Origin: Pedobacter polaris
Lineage (GTDB): Bacteria; Bacteroidota; Bacteroidia; Sphingobacteriales; Sphingobacteriaceae
Length of the DNA: 64,000 nucleotides
Assembly (NCBI RefSeq): GCF_005116505.1
Contig: NZ_SWBR01000002.1
Span: 930,314 to 994,313, forward strand
Direction: 5' to 3'
Shown: positions 47,316-56,501 of the stretch, piece after piece
Position numbering within the stretch: the first letter of the stretch is position 1
Layout: every line of letters begins with the position of its first letter
Program-made: the position numbers and the translations under genes
The notes under the pieces: model-generated
What the model saw: only the letters and a program-made list of their open reading frames with translations
Told to the model about the DNA's origin: nothing
Databases searched by the model: none

Positions 47316-49088
47316 TTACATCCGCTCTGGAACATTGATACCCAATATCCTAGTTCCTGCTTTTAACACATCGGCAGTAACTTTGCAAATATTTAAACGA
47401 TGCTGTTTTAAAGCCTCATTTTCTTCTTTTACAATTGGTGGTACTTCATGGTAAAACTTATTGAACAGCTTTGCTACTTCATATAAATAATTAGCTAAAA
47501 ACGCTGGACTGTAAGCTTTTGCGGCATTACTTAACTCTTCTGGATATTTAGCCAATAACATAATCATTTCCAACTCTGTTGGATCTAATCCTTCAACTTT
47601 ACTCAGGACGACATTAGATTTGAAGTTTGCTTTCGCTAACAACGATTTAACCCTAGCATGGGTATATTGAATAAACGGACCAGTATGACCTTGAAAATCG
47701 ATAGATTCTGATGGATCAAACAACAAACGTTTTTTAGGCTCTACTTTTAATAAGAAATACTTTAAGGCACCTAAACCAATATTGTAATATAATTCTTCCT
47801 TTTCTTGTTCAGAAAAATCGTTGATTTTACCTAAAGCCTCTGTTTTTTGCTTGGCAGTTTTAATCATTTCTGCTACCAAATCATCTGCATCAACTACTGT
47901 ACCCTCCCTACTTTTCATTTTTCCGCTAGGTAAATCTACCATGCCATAAGATAGGTGATGTAAGCCTTTTGCCCAGCTCTTGCCTAATTTCTCTAAGATT
48001 AAAAACAGTACCTTGAAATGATAATCTTGCTCGTTACCTACCACATAAATAGACTGATCCATATGGAAGTCATCATATTTCATTTGGGCAGTTCCTAAAT
48101 CTTGGGTAATGTAAACCGAAGTTCCATCTGCACGTAAAACCAATTTTTGGTCTAAACCATCAGCAGTTAAATCAATCCACACCGAACCATCTTCTTTTTT
48201 AAAGAAAACACCTTTTTCCAAACCTTCCTCAACAGTGTCCTTACCTAATAAATAGGTGTTGCTTTCGTAGTAATATTTATCAAAGTCTACCCCTAAGTTT
48301 TTATAGCTGATATCAAACCCAGCATACACCCAACCGTTCATCTTTTTCCACAGCTCAATTACCGCTTCATCACCTGCCTCCCATGCCAATAACATTTGTT
48401 GGGCATCCTTAATCAAAGGAGCATTCTTTTTAGCTTCATCCTCTGTCTGACCCTCGGCTTTAAGCACATCAATCTGCTTTTTATATTCCTTGTCGAAAAT
48501 CACATAGTATTTACCTACCAAGTGATCTCCTTTTAAACCAGAACTTTCTGGCGTTTCGCCATTGCCCCAAATTTGCCAAGCTAACATCGATTTGCAAATA
48601 TGAATTCCTCTATCATTTACCAAATTCACTTTAAAAACCTCATAACCATCGGCTTTTAACAGCTCAGCTACTGCATAACCCAATAAATTATTACGCACAT
48701 GCCCTAAGTGTAAGGGTTTGTTGGTATTTGGTGATGAATACTCTACCATCACTTTTTGTCCATTCGATTTGATCTTACCAAAATCGTCACTCAACAATTC
48801 ATTATTGAATAGGTTTATCCAATAACTATCTGCTATGCTTAAATTAAGAAAGCCTTTAACCACATTAAAAGCGGTAACTTCTGCAACATTTTGCACCAAA
48901 TATTCGCCAATTGCTGTAGCTGTTTCTTCTGGAGATTTCTTTGAAATCTTGGTAATAGGAAAAACAACAATCGTTACCTGACCTTCAAATTCCTTACGTG
49001 TTTCTTGTATATTAAGTACACTTTCAGCAACATCTTCATTGTAAATCTGTTTAATCGCGTTAAGTGTGGCAGTGATAATAAAATTCAT
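47316..49088 (-). CDS. argS: arginyl-tRNA synthetase
   Basis: A 590-residue class I synthetase, full length. It charges tRNA-Arg with arginine. The HIGH-type motif is HLGHVRNN in SSPNTNKPLHLGHVRNN; the KMSKS-type loop reads GKMKSREGTVV as in many ArgRS enzymes. The N-terminal Add-1 domain and the C-terminal anticodon-binding domain with the ending GINVPERM are present. It is transcribed away from an arginine deiminase-like gene 300 bases off, an arginine-related neighbourhood. Confidence 0.97.
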   Translation of the reverse strand: MNFIITATLNAIKQIYNEDVAESVLNIQETRKEFEGQVTIVVFPITKISKKSPEETATAIGEYLVQNVAEVTAFNVVKGFLNLSIADSYWINLFNNELLSDDFGKIKSNGQKVMVEYSSPNTNKPLHLGHVRNNLLGYAVAELLKADGYEVFKVNLVNDRGIHICKSMLAWQIWGNGETPESSGLKGDHLVGKYYVIFDKEYKKQIDVLKAEGQTEDEAKKNAPLIKDAQQMLLAWEAGDEAVIELWKKMNGWVYAGFDISYKNLGVDFDKYYYESNTYLLGKDTVEEGLEKGVFFKKEDGSVWIDLTADGLDQKLVLRADGTSVYITQDLGTAQMKYDDFHMDQSIYVVGNEQDYHFKVLFLILEKLGKSWAKGLHHLSYGMVDLPSGKMKSREGTVVDADDLVAEMIKTAKQKTEALGKINDFSEQEKEELYYNIGLGALKYFLLKVEPKKRLLFDPSESIDFQGHTGPFIQYTHARVKSLLAKANFKSNVVLSKVEGLDPTELEMIMLLAKYPEELSNAAKAYSPAFLANYLYEVAKLFNKFYHEVPPIVKEENEALKQHRLNICKVTADVLKAGTRILGINVPERM

Positions 49089-49103
49089 ACCGCGAAAATA
49101 GCG

Positions 49104-49140
49104 ATTAAAGACTAAAGCTGAAAGACCAAAGCCTAAAGAA
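49104..49140. repeat. heptad AAAG repeat upstream of argS
   Basis: Tandem units TAAAGAC, TAAAGCT, GAAAGAC, CAAAGCC, TAAAGAA just before the argS start. Related to 44169-44212 and 53529-53565. Confidence 0.5.
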
Positions 49141-49334
49141 ACATATTGATGGCTTTTAGAACAATATTTTGGGCGTTCGGGCGGCTATCTGCTGTATCTT
49201 TTAACTTGTCCTTCGCTTCGCTCGGGTTAAAAGTATGCCGCTCCTATCCCTAACGCAAAAAGGCAGAAAATGCATGCACTAATGAACAAATGACACTAAT
49301 GAACTTAATCATTCGACTTTTACGTCTTCCCGAC

Positions 49335-49365
49335 TTTCGGACTCTCAAAAAATCTAATAGCTTTG
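49335..49365 (+). promoter_or_regulatory. promoter of the arginine deiminase-like gene
   Basis: TTTC (49335-49338) and TAGCTTTG (49358-49365) are 19 bases apart, matching the Bacteroidota -33/-7 pattern apart from one base. A transcript would start about 49372, giving a ~16-base leader to ATG 49388. Confidence 0.5.
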
Positions 49366-49387
49366 TATCAGAACGCACACCAAATAT

Positions 49388-50836
49388 ATGAGCAATCAGC
49401 AAGGAAATTTTAAAGTAAATGTAAATACAGAAATTGGCAGGTTAAGAAAATTGCTTATCCATAGTCCAGACAGTGGTTTAGGAAAAGTTGTACCTTCTAA
49501 AGCACAAGATTGGCTTTTTGAAGATATTGTTCATTTAGATACCATCCGTAAAGGCGAATATGATTATTATTTGAAATTATTGATGTATTTCTTAGATCCA
49601 GAAAAAATAAAAGGCAAATTAGCTGAGATTGATTCTGAAGCCGCCGATCGTAATTTCTTTAAGCCTAATCATCCAGATTTCCATAACTCAAAGTCAGTAA
49701 TCGAAGTTCAGAATTTATTGAGCGAGATGTTAGAGAATGAGTCCATCAGAAAAAAATTAGTTGCTGCAGTTTGTGCAATTGAAGGCTGTACTTATAAGGT
49801 TCAATTAGAGCTAACAAATACAGACCCTAAAATATTGGCAGAAATCTTTATTTCTGGCACTTTGGCTAACGATACCATGATTTTTGCACCCATTCCTAAT
49901 CTTATTTTTACCAGAGATGTGGGTACAACAATCAATAACCATATTTTATTAAATAAACCAGCAAAGAAAGCCCGTGTTCGCGAAACGCTTTTAATGCGTT
50001 ACATCTTTTTTAACCACCCTATTTTTGAAGATTACAGAAATAACATACTAGAAATTCCAGATGTGACCATGCACTTCTTAAGACCAGGTGATGAACCTGC
50101 TTTTAGCACTACTTTAGAAGGTGGTGATGTAATGATGGTTAGCCCCAACCATGTATTAATTGGTTGTAGTGAAAGAACTTCTGAACATGGAGCCAATGAG
50201 GCAATTAAGTTATTGTTTGAGCAAAATGTGGTAGAGAAAGTAACCGTTATTAAAATACCTAGCAAAAGGGATTATATGCACTTGGATACGGTATTTACAC
50301 AAGTGAAACGCAATACTTGGGTAATTTTAAATTCAATTGCACATTCTCCAAAGTTTAATGCAGAAGAACCAATTAACTTTTTAAAAGAACCAGAAAAATT
50401 AGAATCTACTACAGCAATTCAATTTCATAAAGATAAACCAGGGCAACCTAAATATTTTGAACACGTAGAAGCTTTATTAAATGACATTAGTCAGAATGAT
50501 TTAAAGAGCACCGAACCTACAAAAATTATATACAGTGGCAACAATACTTTCCCATACGATTCTAGAGAGCAGTGGACAGATTCATGTAACCTGCTAGCCA
50601 TTAAAGAAGGGGTTGTTTTAGGTTATGATAGAAATGATAAAACTGTAGAAGCTTTTAGAGCTGAAGGCTTTGATATTGTTGATGTAAAAGATTTAATTAA
50701 CAATTTAGAAAGTGGCAAGGTTGATGCAGAAACCATAAAAGACACCCTTATTTTAATGCCATCAGCAGAATTATCTAGGGCAAGAGGTGGATTTCATTGC
50801 ATGAGTTTACCTATATTGAGAGACGATTTAGGATAA
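49388..50836 (+). CDS. arginine deiminase-family amidinohydrolase
   Basis: A 482-residue protein of the guanidino-group-modifying superfamily. It has the opening NVNTEIGRLRKLLIHSPDSG and the catalytic set in FTRDVG, LEGGDVMMVSPNHVLIGCSERTS, MHLDTVFT and the C-terminal Cys in GGFHCMSLP. Arginine deiminase would turn arginine into citrulline and ammonia. It is longer than classical ArcA (~410 residues) because of an insert in the first third (~95-145), so the exact substrate is uncertain. It is followed after 66 bases by a CtlX-like hydrolase, likely in the same operon. The neighbourhood (argS, arginine decarboxylase) supports arginine use. Confidence 0.85.
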   Translation: MSNQQGNFKVNVNTEIGRLRKLLIHSPDSGLGKVVPSKAQDWLFEDIVHLDTIRKGEYDYYLKLLMYFLDPEKIKGKLAEIDSEAADRNFFKPNHPDFHNSKSVIEVQNLLSEMLENESIRKKLVAAVCAIEGCTYKVQLELTNTDPKILAEIFISGTLANDTMIFAPIPNLIFTRDVGTTINNHILLNKPAKKARVRETLLMRYIFFNHPIFEDYRNNILEIPDVTMHFLRPGDEPAFSTTLEGGDVMMVSPNHVLIGCSERTSEHGANEAIKLLFEQNVVEKVTVIKIPSKRDYMHLDTVFTQVKRNTWVILNSIAHSPKFNAEEPINFLKEPEKLESTTAIQFHKDKPGQPKYFEHVEALLNDISQNDLKSTEPTKIIYSGNNTFPYDSREQWTDSCNLLAIKEGVVLGYDRNDKTVEAFRAEGFDIVDVKDLINNLESGKVDAETIKDTLILMPSAELSRARGGFHCMSLPILRDDLG

Positions 50837-50902
50837 AAGAACAAAGATTAAGGATCAAAGACATATTACGTACTACTTACAACGTAAAACTTATAACTCC
50901 AA

Positions 50903-51814
50903 ATGCAAACTACAAACCATATTTTAATGATCCGCCCGGTTGATTTTAAGTTCAATGAACAAACGGCAGCGAATAATAAATTTCAACAAGCTAGCGAGCA
51001 AAGCGATGTGCAAAAACAAGCTTTAAATGAATTTGATGGCTTTGTAAATATGCTTCGCTCAAACGGTGTTGATGTTACGGTAATTGACGATACTTTAGAA
51101 CCAGCCACCCCTGATTCTATTTTCCCAAACAATTGGATTTCTTTTCATGAGGATGGTTCTGTCTATCTCTACCCCATGTTTTCAGCTAATAGACGTGGTG
51201 AGCGTAGAAAAGACATTCTTGAACAATTGGGACAGCAATTTGAATTGAACCATGTAAGTGATTTAAGTTTTTTCGAACAACAAGTTCTCTTTTTAGAGGG
51301 TACTGGTAGCATGGTTTTAGATCGTGAAAACAAAATAGCTTATGCTTGTTTAAGTGTGAGAACAGATGAAGAGGTATTGAACAATTTCTGCATGTTAGCT
51401 GGCTACAAACCAATCTCTTTTCAAGCGATAGATGAAACACGTTTCCCTATTTACCATACCAATGTGATGATGTGTATTGGTGATCAATTCGCTGTAGTTT
51501 GTTTTGATTCTATTCCAGATTTGAAGGAAAAAGAGTTAGTGAGACAAAGTTTAATTGGTAGTGGAAAAGAAATTGTTGAAATAAACTTTAACCAGATGAA
51601 CCATTTTGCTGGCAACATGTTGCAGGTTAAAAACAACAAAGGTGAAAGTCTTTTGGTAATGTCTGAGCAAGCTTATAAAGTGTTAAATGTGGATCAGGTA
51701 AGTACTTTAGAAAAATATGCTAAACTTATTTATGCTCCTTTATATACCATAGAACAAAATGGTGGTGGTAGTGCGAGATGCATGCTGGCTGAAGTGCATT
51801 TACCTCTTAAGTAA
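50903..51814 (+). CDS. ctlX: CtlX-like citrulline utilisation hydrolase (arginine deiminase-related)
   Basis: A 303-residue member of the same amidino-hydrolase superfamily, of the type named CtlX. It opens HILMIRPVDFKFNEQTAANN. Catalytic features include PDSIFPNNWISFH, LEGTGSMVLDRENKIAYAC, YHTNVMMCIGD and the C-terminal Cys in GGGSARCMLAEVHLP. CtlX proteins have been tied to citrulline breakdown; that fits a preceding enzyme that could make citrulline. The name is from recall of the family, and the reaction is not proved by sequence. Probably co-transcribed with the upstream gene. Confidence 0.8.
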   Translation: MQTTNHILMIRPVDFKFNEQTAANNKFQQASEQSDVQKQALNEFDGFVNMLRSNGVDVTVIDDTLEPATPDSIFPNNWISFHEDGSVYLYPMFSANRRGERRKDILEQLGQQFELNHVSDLSFFEQQVLFLEGTGSMVLDRENKIAYACLSVRTDEEVLNNFCMLAGYKPISFQAIDETRFPIYHTNVMMCIGDQFAVVCFDSIPDLKEKELVRQSLIGSGKEIVEINFNQMNHFAGNMLQVKNNKGESLLVMSEQAYKVLNVDQVSTLEKYAKLIYAPLYTIEQNGGGSARCMLAEVHLPLK

Positions 51815-52134
51815 TTGTAAGCAAGGCAATCCTAATTATATTACCACATAGGTACATAGATTACATAGTTTTTTAAGAAAGCCGTCATTGCGAGCGAAGC
51901 GAAGTAATCTATTAATTTGCATACGATAAAGACACGTATTCAACATGCCAGTCTGACCTGTGCCGATTTCACATCAGTAGTTTGTCGAAGACTTATAATA
52001 CACCTACATTCCTTTTTACAAAGCCCATAATTATATGCTTTTCGTAAAACTTTTCGTTATTAACTTAATAATTTTAAACTACTACCCTAATTCTCAATTT
52101 AAAATTACATTTTTGCAAAAATTATTTATAATAA
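51815..52134. other. 320-base gap with a REP-like fragment
   Basis: Contains GCCGTCATTGCGAGCGAAGC near 51882, a typical REP-like half. Just before the next gene the DNA is AT-rich, with CATTTTTG, one mismatch from a -7 box. No gene seen. Confidence 0.4.
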
Positions 52135-53529
52135 ATGCAGAGTTACTCCGAATTTCTTGACTTAAGTGTTGGTTTTCCGCAAGAGGGTTACAGCGTTATA
52201 GACGACGAATTGTACTTTCAAGACCTCAATTTAATGGAGATGATAGAAACCTATGGTACGCCATTGCGTTTCACATATTTACCAATGATTAGTAAGAAGA
52301 TACAACAGGCTAAATTGTTGTTCCAAACTGCTATCATTAAGAACAATTACCGAGGCGATTATAAATATTGCTACTGTACTAAAAGTTCGCATTTCCGTCA
52401 CATTGTGGAGGAAGCGTTAAAAAATGGCATCCACTTAGAAACTTCATCTGCGTTTGATATGCCGATGATTGAGGCTTTAGAGAAAAAGGGTTCTTTAACA
52501 AAAGATATTACTGTAATCTGCAATGGTTTTAAAACCTACCAATACAAACAATATATCATTGATATGTTGCACGATGGCTATAAAAACATCATTCCAGTAT
52601 TAGATAACAAGGAAGAATTTAACTTGTATGATGATGAGGTTGAGATGGATACACCTTGCAACTTGGGTATTCGTATCGCAGCTGAGGAACAACCAGATTC
52701 TCAATTTTATACTTCGCGTTTAGGCGTTCGAATGGAAGATGTAATTGAGTTTTATAACAACAAAGTAGCTGGCAATCCTAACTTTAGGGTTAAGTTATTA
52801 CACTTCTTTATCAACTCTGGTATTACCGATTCGCCATATTACTGGAACGAATTAGAAAAATATGTTACGCTTTATTGCAAGTTTAAAAAAATAAACCCTG
52901 AACTAGATACCCTAGATATTGGTGGTGGTATGCCATTTAAAGATAGTTTGGTATTTGATTTCGATTACGAATACATGGTAAACGAAATTGTAAAGCGGAT
53001 TAAAGAAATTTGTGCAGAACATGATGTAATTGAGCCTGATATCATTACCGAATTTGGTAAATACACTGTTGCTGAAGCATCTGGAATTTTATATAAAGTA
53101 TTAGGCCGTAAGCAACAAAATGACCGTGAAAAATGGTTAATGTTAGATGGTTCATTTATTACCAACTTACCTGATGTTTGGGCGCTAAACCAGAAATACA
53201 TCTTATTACCCATCAACAACTGGGATTCGGAATATGAGCGTGTAAACTTAGGTGGTATTACCTGCGATGGGCAAGATTATTATAACCAAGAAGCGCACAT
53301 GAATAGTGTGTTTATGCCTAAAACCCGTAAGGTGCAATACCTAGGTTTCTTTAATACCGGCGCTTACCAAGAGGTTTTAAGTGGTTATGGCGGTATTCAC
53401 CATTGTTTATTGCCTAGTCCGAAACATGTTATTATTCGCAGAAACAGAGATGAAACTTTTAACTTCGAGGTTTTTGGCGAAGAACAAAACAGCAAGCAAG
53501 TTTTAAAAATTCTAGGTTATACTTCTTAG
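52135..53529 (+). CDS. speA: arginine decarboxylase (short Bacteroidota type, PLP-dependent)
   Basis: A 464-residue fold-type III PLP enzyme that would turn arginine into agmatine, the first step to polyamines. The PLP-binding Lys is in YCYCTKSSHFRHIVEEAL. The DIGGGMPFKDSL motif binds the phosphate and TEFGKYTVAEA is conserved. The C-terminal half has the LGGITCDGQDYY and FNTGAYQE motifs, with the catalytic Cys in TCDG. The protein is shorter than E. coli SpeA (~630) but matches the Bacteroidota form. No agmatinase or agmatine deiminase gene follows in this window. It ends at a terminator. Confidence 0.9.
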   Translation: MQSYSEFLDLSVGFPQEGYSVIDDELYFQDLNLMEMIETYGTPLRFTYLPMISKKIQQAKLLFQTAIIKNNYRGDYKYCYCTKSSHFRHIVEEALKNGIHLETSSAFDMPMIEALEKKGSLTKDITVICNGFKTYQYKQYIIDMLHDGYKNIIPVLDNKEEFNLYDDEVEMDTPCNLGIRIAAEEQPDSQFYTSRLGVRMEDVIEFYNNKVAGNPNFRVKLLHFFINSGITDSPYYWNELEKYVTLYCKFKKINPELDTLDIGGGMPFKDSLVFDFDYEYMVNEIVKRIKEICAEHDVIEPDIITEFGKYTVAEASGILYKVLGRKQQNDREKWLMLDGSFITNLPDVWALNQKYILLPINNWDSEYERVNLGGITCDGQDYYNQEAHMNSVFMPKTRKVQYLGFFNTGAYQEVLSGYGGIHHCLLPSPKHVIIRRNRDETFNFEVFGEEQNSKQVLKILGYTS

Positions 53530-53565
53530 AAAGCTAAAAGCTGAAAGACTAAAGCTGAGAGCTTA
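53529..53565. repeat. heptad AAAG repeat after the arginine decarboxylase gene
   Basis: Units AAAGCTA, AAAGCTG, AAAGACT, AAAGCTG, a third member of the heptad family at 44169-44212 and 49104-49140. Confidence 0.45.
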
Positions 53566-53576
53566 ATCCATATCAT

Positions 53577-53606
53577 AATCCTTTCCGTTCGGGAGGGATT
53601 TTTTTA
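53577..53606 (+). terminator. terminator after the arginine decarboxylase gene
   Basis: Ten-pair stem AATCCTTTCC / GGGAGGGATT (with G-T pairs) around GTTC, followed by seven T. Confidence 0.7.
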
Positions 53607-53749
53607 TTCACCCATCCGTCATTTCCAGCAAGCATAGCGACGAGAAATCTTATAATTAGATATCAATCTGACGTGTGCCGTTTCACATCCGTAGCTTGTC
53701 GAATACTTAGTAAAGCAGAACCAATGTAAATAGTAAAATTAGTCCCGCT

Positions 53750-53810
53750 ATCATTTCAAGTCCTCGGTTCGTTCCTCACCTGTGGGCTTTCCATTCCTAT
53801 CGGGTTTAGA
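53750..53810. repeat. dispersed GC-richer element, second copy
   Basis: TTTCAAGTCCTCGGTTCG and CTGTGGGCTTTCCATTCC recur in the same order and orientation near 45880-45935, with few changes. Confidence 0.65.
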
Positions 53811-53907
53811 GAACACAAGCCTGTACAGCTATGATGTGGCTAGGAATTCAAATAATTTCTCTATCTTCAATTTCCCTATTTAAATTCACATCGTAAACAT
53901 TTTACCT

Positions 53908-54621
53908 ATGCTAAAAGACGTTAACTTAAATAAGGTTTTTGTAATTGATATTGAGACTGTTCCCTTATATGAATATTTCGAACAGATGCCTTTGCAAATG
54001 CAAGAATTGTGGGACAGCAAAACTCAATTTCTTAGAAAGGACGACAAAACACCTTCTGATTTTTACGAAAGAGCAGGAATTTGGGCAGAATTTGGTAAAA
54101 TTATCTGCATCAGTGTAGGTCTATTTCATAACCAAAAAGGCAAACTTAATTTTAGGATTAACTCCTACTTCGGACATGATGAAGTTGATATTTTAAACCA
54201 ATTTAGCAAACTACTATCGCAGCAGCCAAAAGATCAAATTCTATGTGCACATAATGGTAAAGAATTTGATTTTCCTTATTTATGTCGCAGAATGTTAGTA
54301 AATAACATTTCAATTCCACTGCCACTACAAATTGCAGGCAAAAAGCCTTGGGAAATTAACCATATCGATACGATGGAATTATGGAAGTTTGGTGACTATA
54401 AAAACTATACTTCTTTAAATTTATTAGCTGCTATATTTGGCATTCCAACGCCAAAAGATGATATTGATGGCAGTATGGTTAAAGAAGTTTACTATCAAGA
54501 AAAAGATTTGCAACGCATTGTTACCTATTGCCAGAAAGATGTAATTACCACTGCACAAATTTTGTTACGTTTTAAAGGTTTAGATGCAATTCCATCAGAA
54601 AATATTACCTTAGTAAAGTAA
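53908..54621 (+). CDS. PolB-like 3'-5' exonuclease (DEDD family)
   Basis: A 237-residue protein resembling the proofreading exonuclease domain of family B polymerases standing alone. It carries the DEDD residues: VFVIDIETVPL (Asp and Glu, exo I), CAHNGKEFDFPYLCRRM (exo II Asp) and IVTYCQKDVITTAQ (exo III Asp with Tyr). Predicted to act on DNA or RNA ends; the substrate is unknown. It overlaps the double ABC ATPase gene by one base (TAATG), so the two are translationally coupled, though no functional link is obvious. Confidence 0.85.
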   Translation: MLKDVNLNKVFVIDIETVPLYEYFEQMPLQMQELWDSKTQFLRKDDKTPSDFYERAGIWAEFGKIICISVGLFHNQKGKLNFRINSYFGHDEVDILNQFSKLLSQQPKDQILCAHNGKEFDFPYLCRRMLVNNISIPLPLQIAGKKPWEINHIDTMELWKFGDYKNYTSLNLLAAIFGIPTPKDDIDGSMVKEVYYQEKDLQRIVTYCQKDVITTAQILLRFKGLDAIPSENITLVK

Positions 54622-56339
54622 TGTTAGAAGTAAAAGAACTTGCCATATCATTTTATAACCGAGAAGAAAAAACTTGGAGTGAAGCTGTACATAAAGTTAG
54701 TTTTACTTTAGCAAAAGGTAAAGTATTAGGTATTGTTGGCGAATCTGGTTCCGGAAAATCTGTTACCTCTTTCTCTATCATGCGTTTGCACGATTCTAAA
54801 AACACTAATATTACTGGTGAGATAGATTTCGACAACATTAGCTTGCTCAATTTATCAGATCAAGAAATAAGAAATTATCGTGGCAATAAAATGGCCATGA
54901 TCTTTCAAGAGCCAATGACTTCTTTAAATCCGGTTTTTACTTGCGGATATCAAGTCCAAGAAGCAATCATTTTACATCAAAAAGTAACAAAAGAAATTGC
55001 TAAAGAACAAACCATAGCACTTTTTAAAGAAGTACAGTTACCACGCCCAGAACATATATTTGACAGTTATCCACATCAACTATCTGGCGGACAAAAACAA
55101 AGGGTAATGATTGCAATGGCGTTGAGTTGTAACCCTGAATTGCTCATTGCAGACGAACCAACTACCGCTTTAGATGTAACCGTTCAAAAAACTATTTTAG
55201 AGCTCTTATTACGTCTTAAAACCGAAAGAAACATGGGCTTAGTTTTCATCTCTCATGATTTAGCTGTAATTAGCGAAATTGCAGATGAACTCTTGGTAAT
55301 GTACAAAGGTGATATTGTTGAACAGGGTTCGGCAAAACAGATATTCGAAAATCCACAACACCCTTATACCAAAGGGCTTTTGGCTTGCAGGCCAGCACCG
55401 CAAAGAAGATTAAAAAAGCTACCTGTAGTAGCCGATTTCTTAAATGAAGATCAAAATGTGGGTATCAAACATTTACTAGAAATCAACAGTTATACCGATC
55501 AAGAAATTGAGTTAAGACGCCATGAGTTATATAGCCAAAAACCATTATTGCAAGTGCAAAACTTGTGCACATGGTATCCAATTAAAAAAGGATTGTTTGG
55601 GAAAACGACCTCTTATGTAAAGGCAGTTGATGAGATTACTTTTGACGTTTTTCCAGGAGAAACATTAGGTTTGGTTGGCGAATCTGGATGTGGCAAAACT
55701 ACTTTAGGCAGAAGTATTTTACGTTTGGTTGAACCAACATCGGGTAATATTATTTTTGATGGAAGAGATTTAATTAAATTAAGCAAAGCCGATTTAAGAA
55801 AAGTGCGCAGAGATGTGCAGATTATTTTTCAAGACCCCTATTCTTCCTTAAACCCTAAAATAACTGTTGGAAATGCCATTATGGAACCTTTGCAGGTACA
55901 CCACATTTTCAAAAACGATCAAGAACGCAAAGCTCATGTTTTACATTTATTAGAAAAAGTAAACTTAAACCCAGAACATTTTGATCGTTATCCTCATGAA
56001 TTTTCTGGTGGACAGCGACAAAGAATTGTAATTGCAAGGGCTTTGGCATTAAAACCAAAATTTATCATTTGTGATGAATCTGTGTCTGCTTTAGATGTAT
56101 CAGTACAAGCTCAGGTTTTAAATTTGTTAAGAGAACTACAACAAGAATTTGGTTTAACTTATATATTCATATCTCATGATTTAGCAGTAGTTAAACACAT
56201 TTCAGACCGTATGATTGTAATGAATAAGGGGAAAGTAGAAGAAGAAGGTTTCCCTGAGATCATTTACAACTCACCAAAAGCAGCTTACACCAAGAAATTA
56301 ATAGAAGCTATTCCTGGAAGAGAGAATATAGCTGTTTAA
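54621..56339 (+). CDS. double ABC-transporter ATPase (peptide/nickel type, DppD-DppF fusion)
   Basis: A 572-residue protein with two ABC domains in one chain. The first (1-~265) has Walker A GESGSGKSV, signature LSGGQKQR and Walker B LLIADEPT. The second (~300-572) has GESGCGKTTL, FSGGQRQR and FIICDESVSALD. Each domain ends in an oligopeptide/dipeptide-type C-terminal segment (for example HPYTKGLLACRP). Such fused ATPases (YejF/GsiA type) power ABC importers of di- or oligopeptides. The membrane and binding subunits are not in the window. Both ATP sites look intact. Confidence 0.93.
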   Translation: MLEVKELAISFYNREEKTWSEAVHKVSFTLAKGKVLGIVGESGSGKSVTSFSIMRLHDSKNTNITGEIDFDNISLLNLSDQEIRNYRGNKMAMIFQEPMTSLNPVFTCGYQVQEAIILHQKVTKEIAKEQTIALFKEVQLPRPEHIFDSYPHQLSGGQKQRVMIAMALSCNPELLIADEPTTALDVTVQKTILELLLRLKTERNMGLVFISHDLAVISEIADELLVMYKGDIVEQGSAKQIFENPQHPYTKGLLACRPAPQRRLKKLPVVADFLNEDQNVGIKHLLEINSYTDQEIELRRHELYSQKPLLQVQNLCTWYPIKKGLFGKTTSYVKAVDEITFDVFPGETLGLVGESGCGKTTLGRSILRLVEPTSGNIIFDGRDLIKLSKADLRKVRRDVQIIFQDPYSSLNPKITVGNAIMEPLQVHHIFKNDQERKAHVLHLLEKVNLNPEHFDRYPHEFSGGQRQRIVIARALALKPKFIICDESVSALDVSVQAQVLNLLRELQQEFGLTYIFISHDLAVVKHISDRMIVMNKGKVEEEGFPEIIYNSPKAAYTKKLIEAIPGRENIAV

Positions 56340-56399
56340 TTACCCTGCCCCCTTTAGTATGGGAACGAAAAATAGTAAGAAACCTAGGTCTTCATATTA

Positions 56400-56423
56400 A
56401 ACAAAAAACAACTGTTTTTTGTT
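56400..56423 (+). terminator. possible terminator after the double ABC ATPase gene
   Basis: Stem AACAAAAAAC (56400-56409) and GTTTTTTGTT (56414-56423), 4-base loop. The stem is AT-only apart from the ends, so it is weak. Confidence 0.4.
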
Positions 56424-56501
56424 ATAGAAACGTTATTTCTTAGAAAAAATAGCCCAAGCTAAATATACAATTGCTATCTTCGATACCATACGTAGATAGC
56501 T

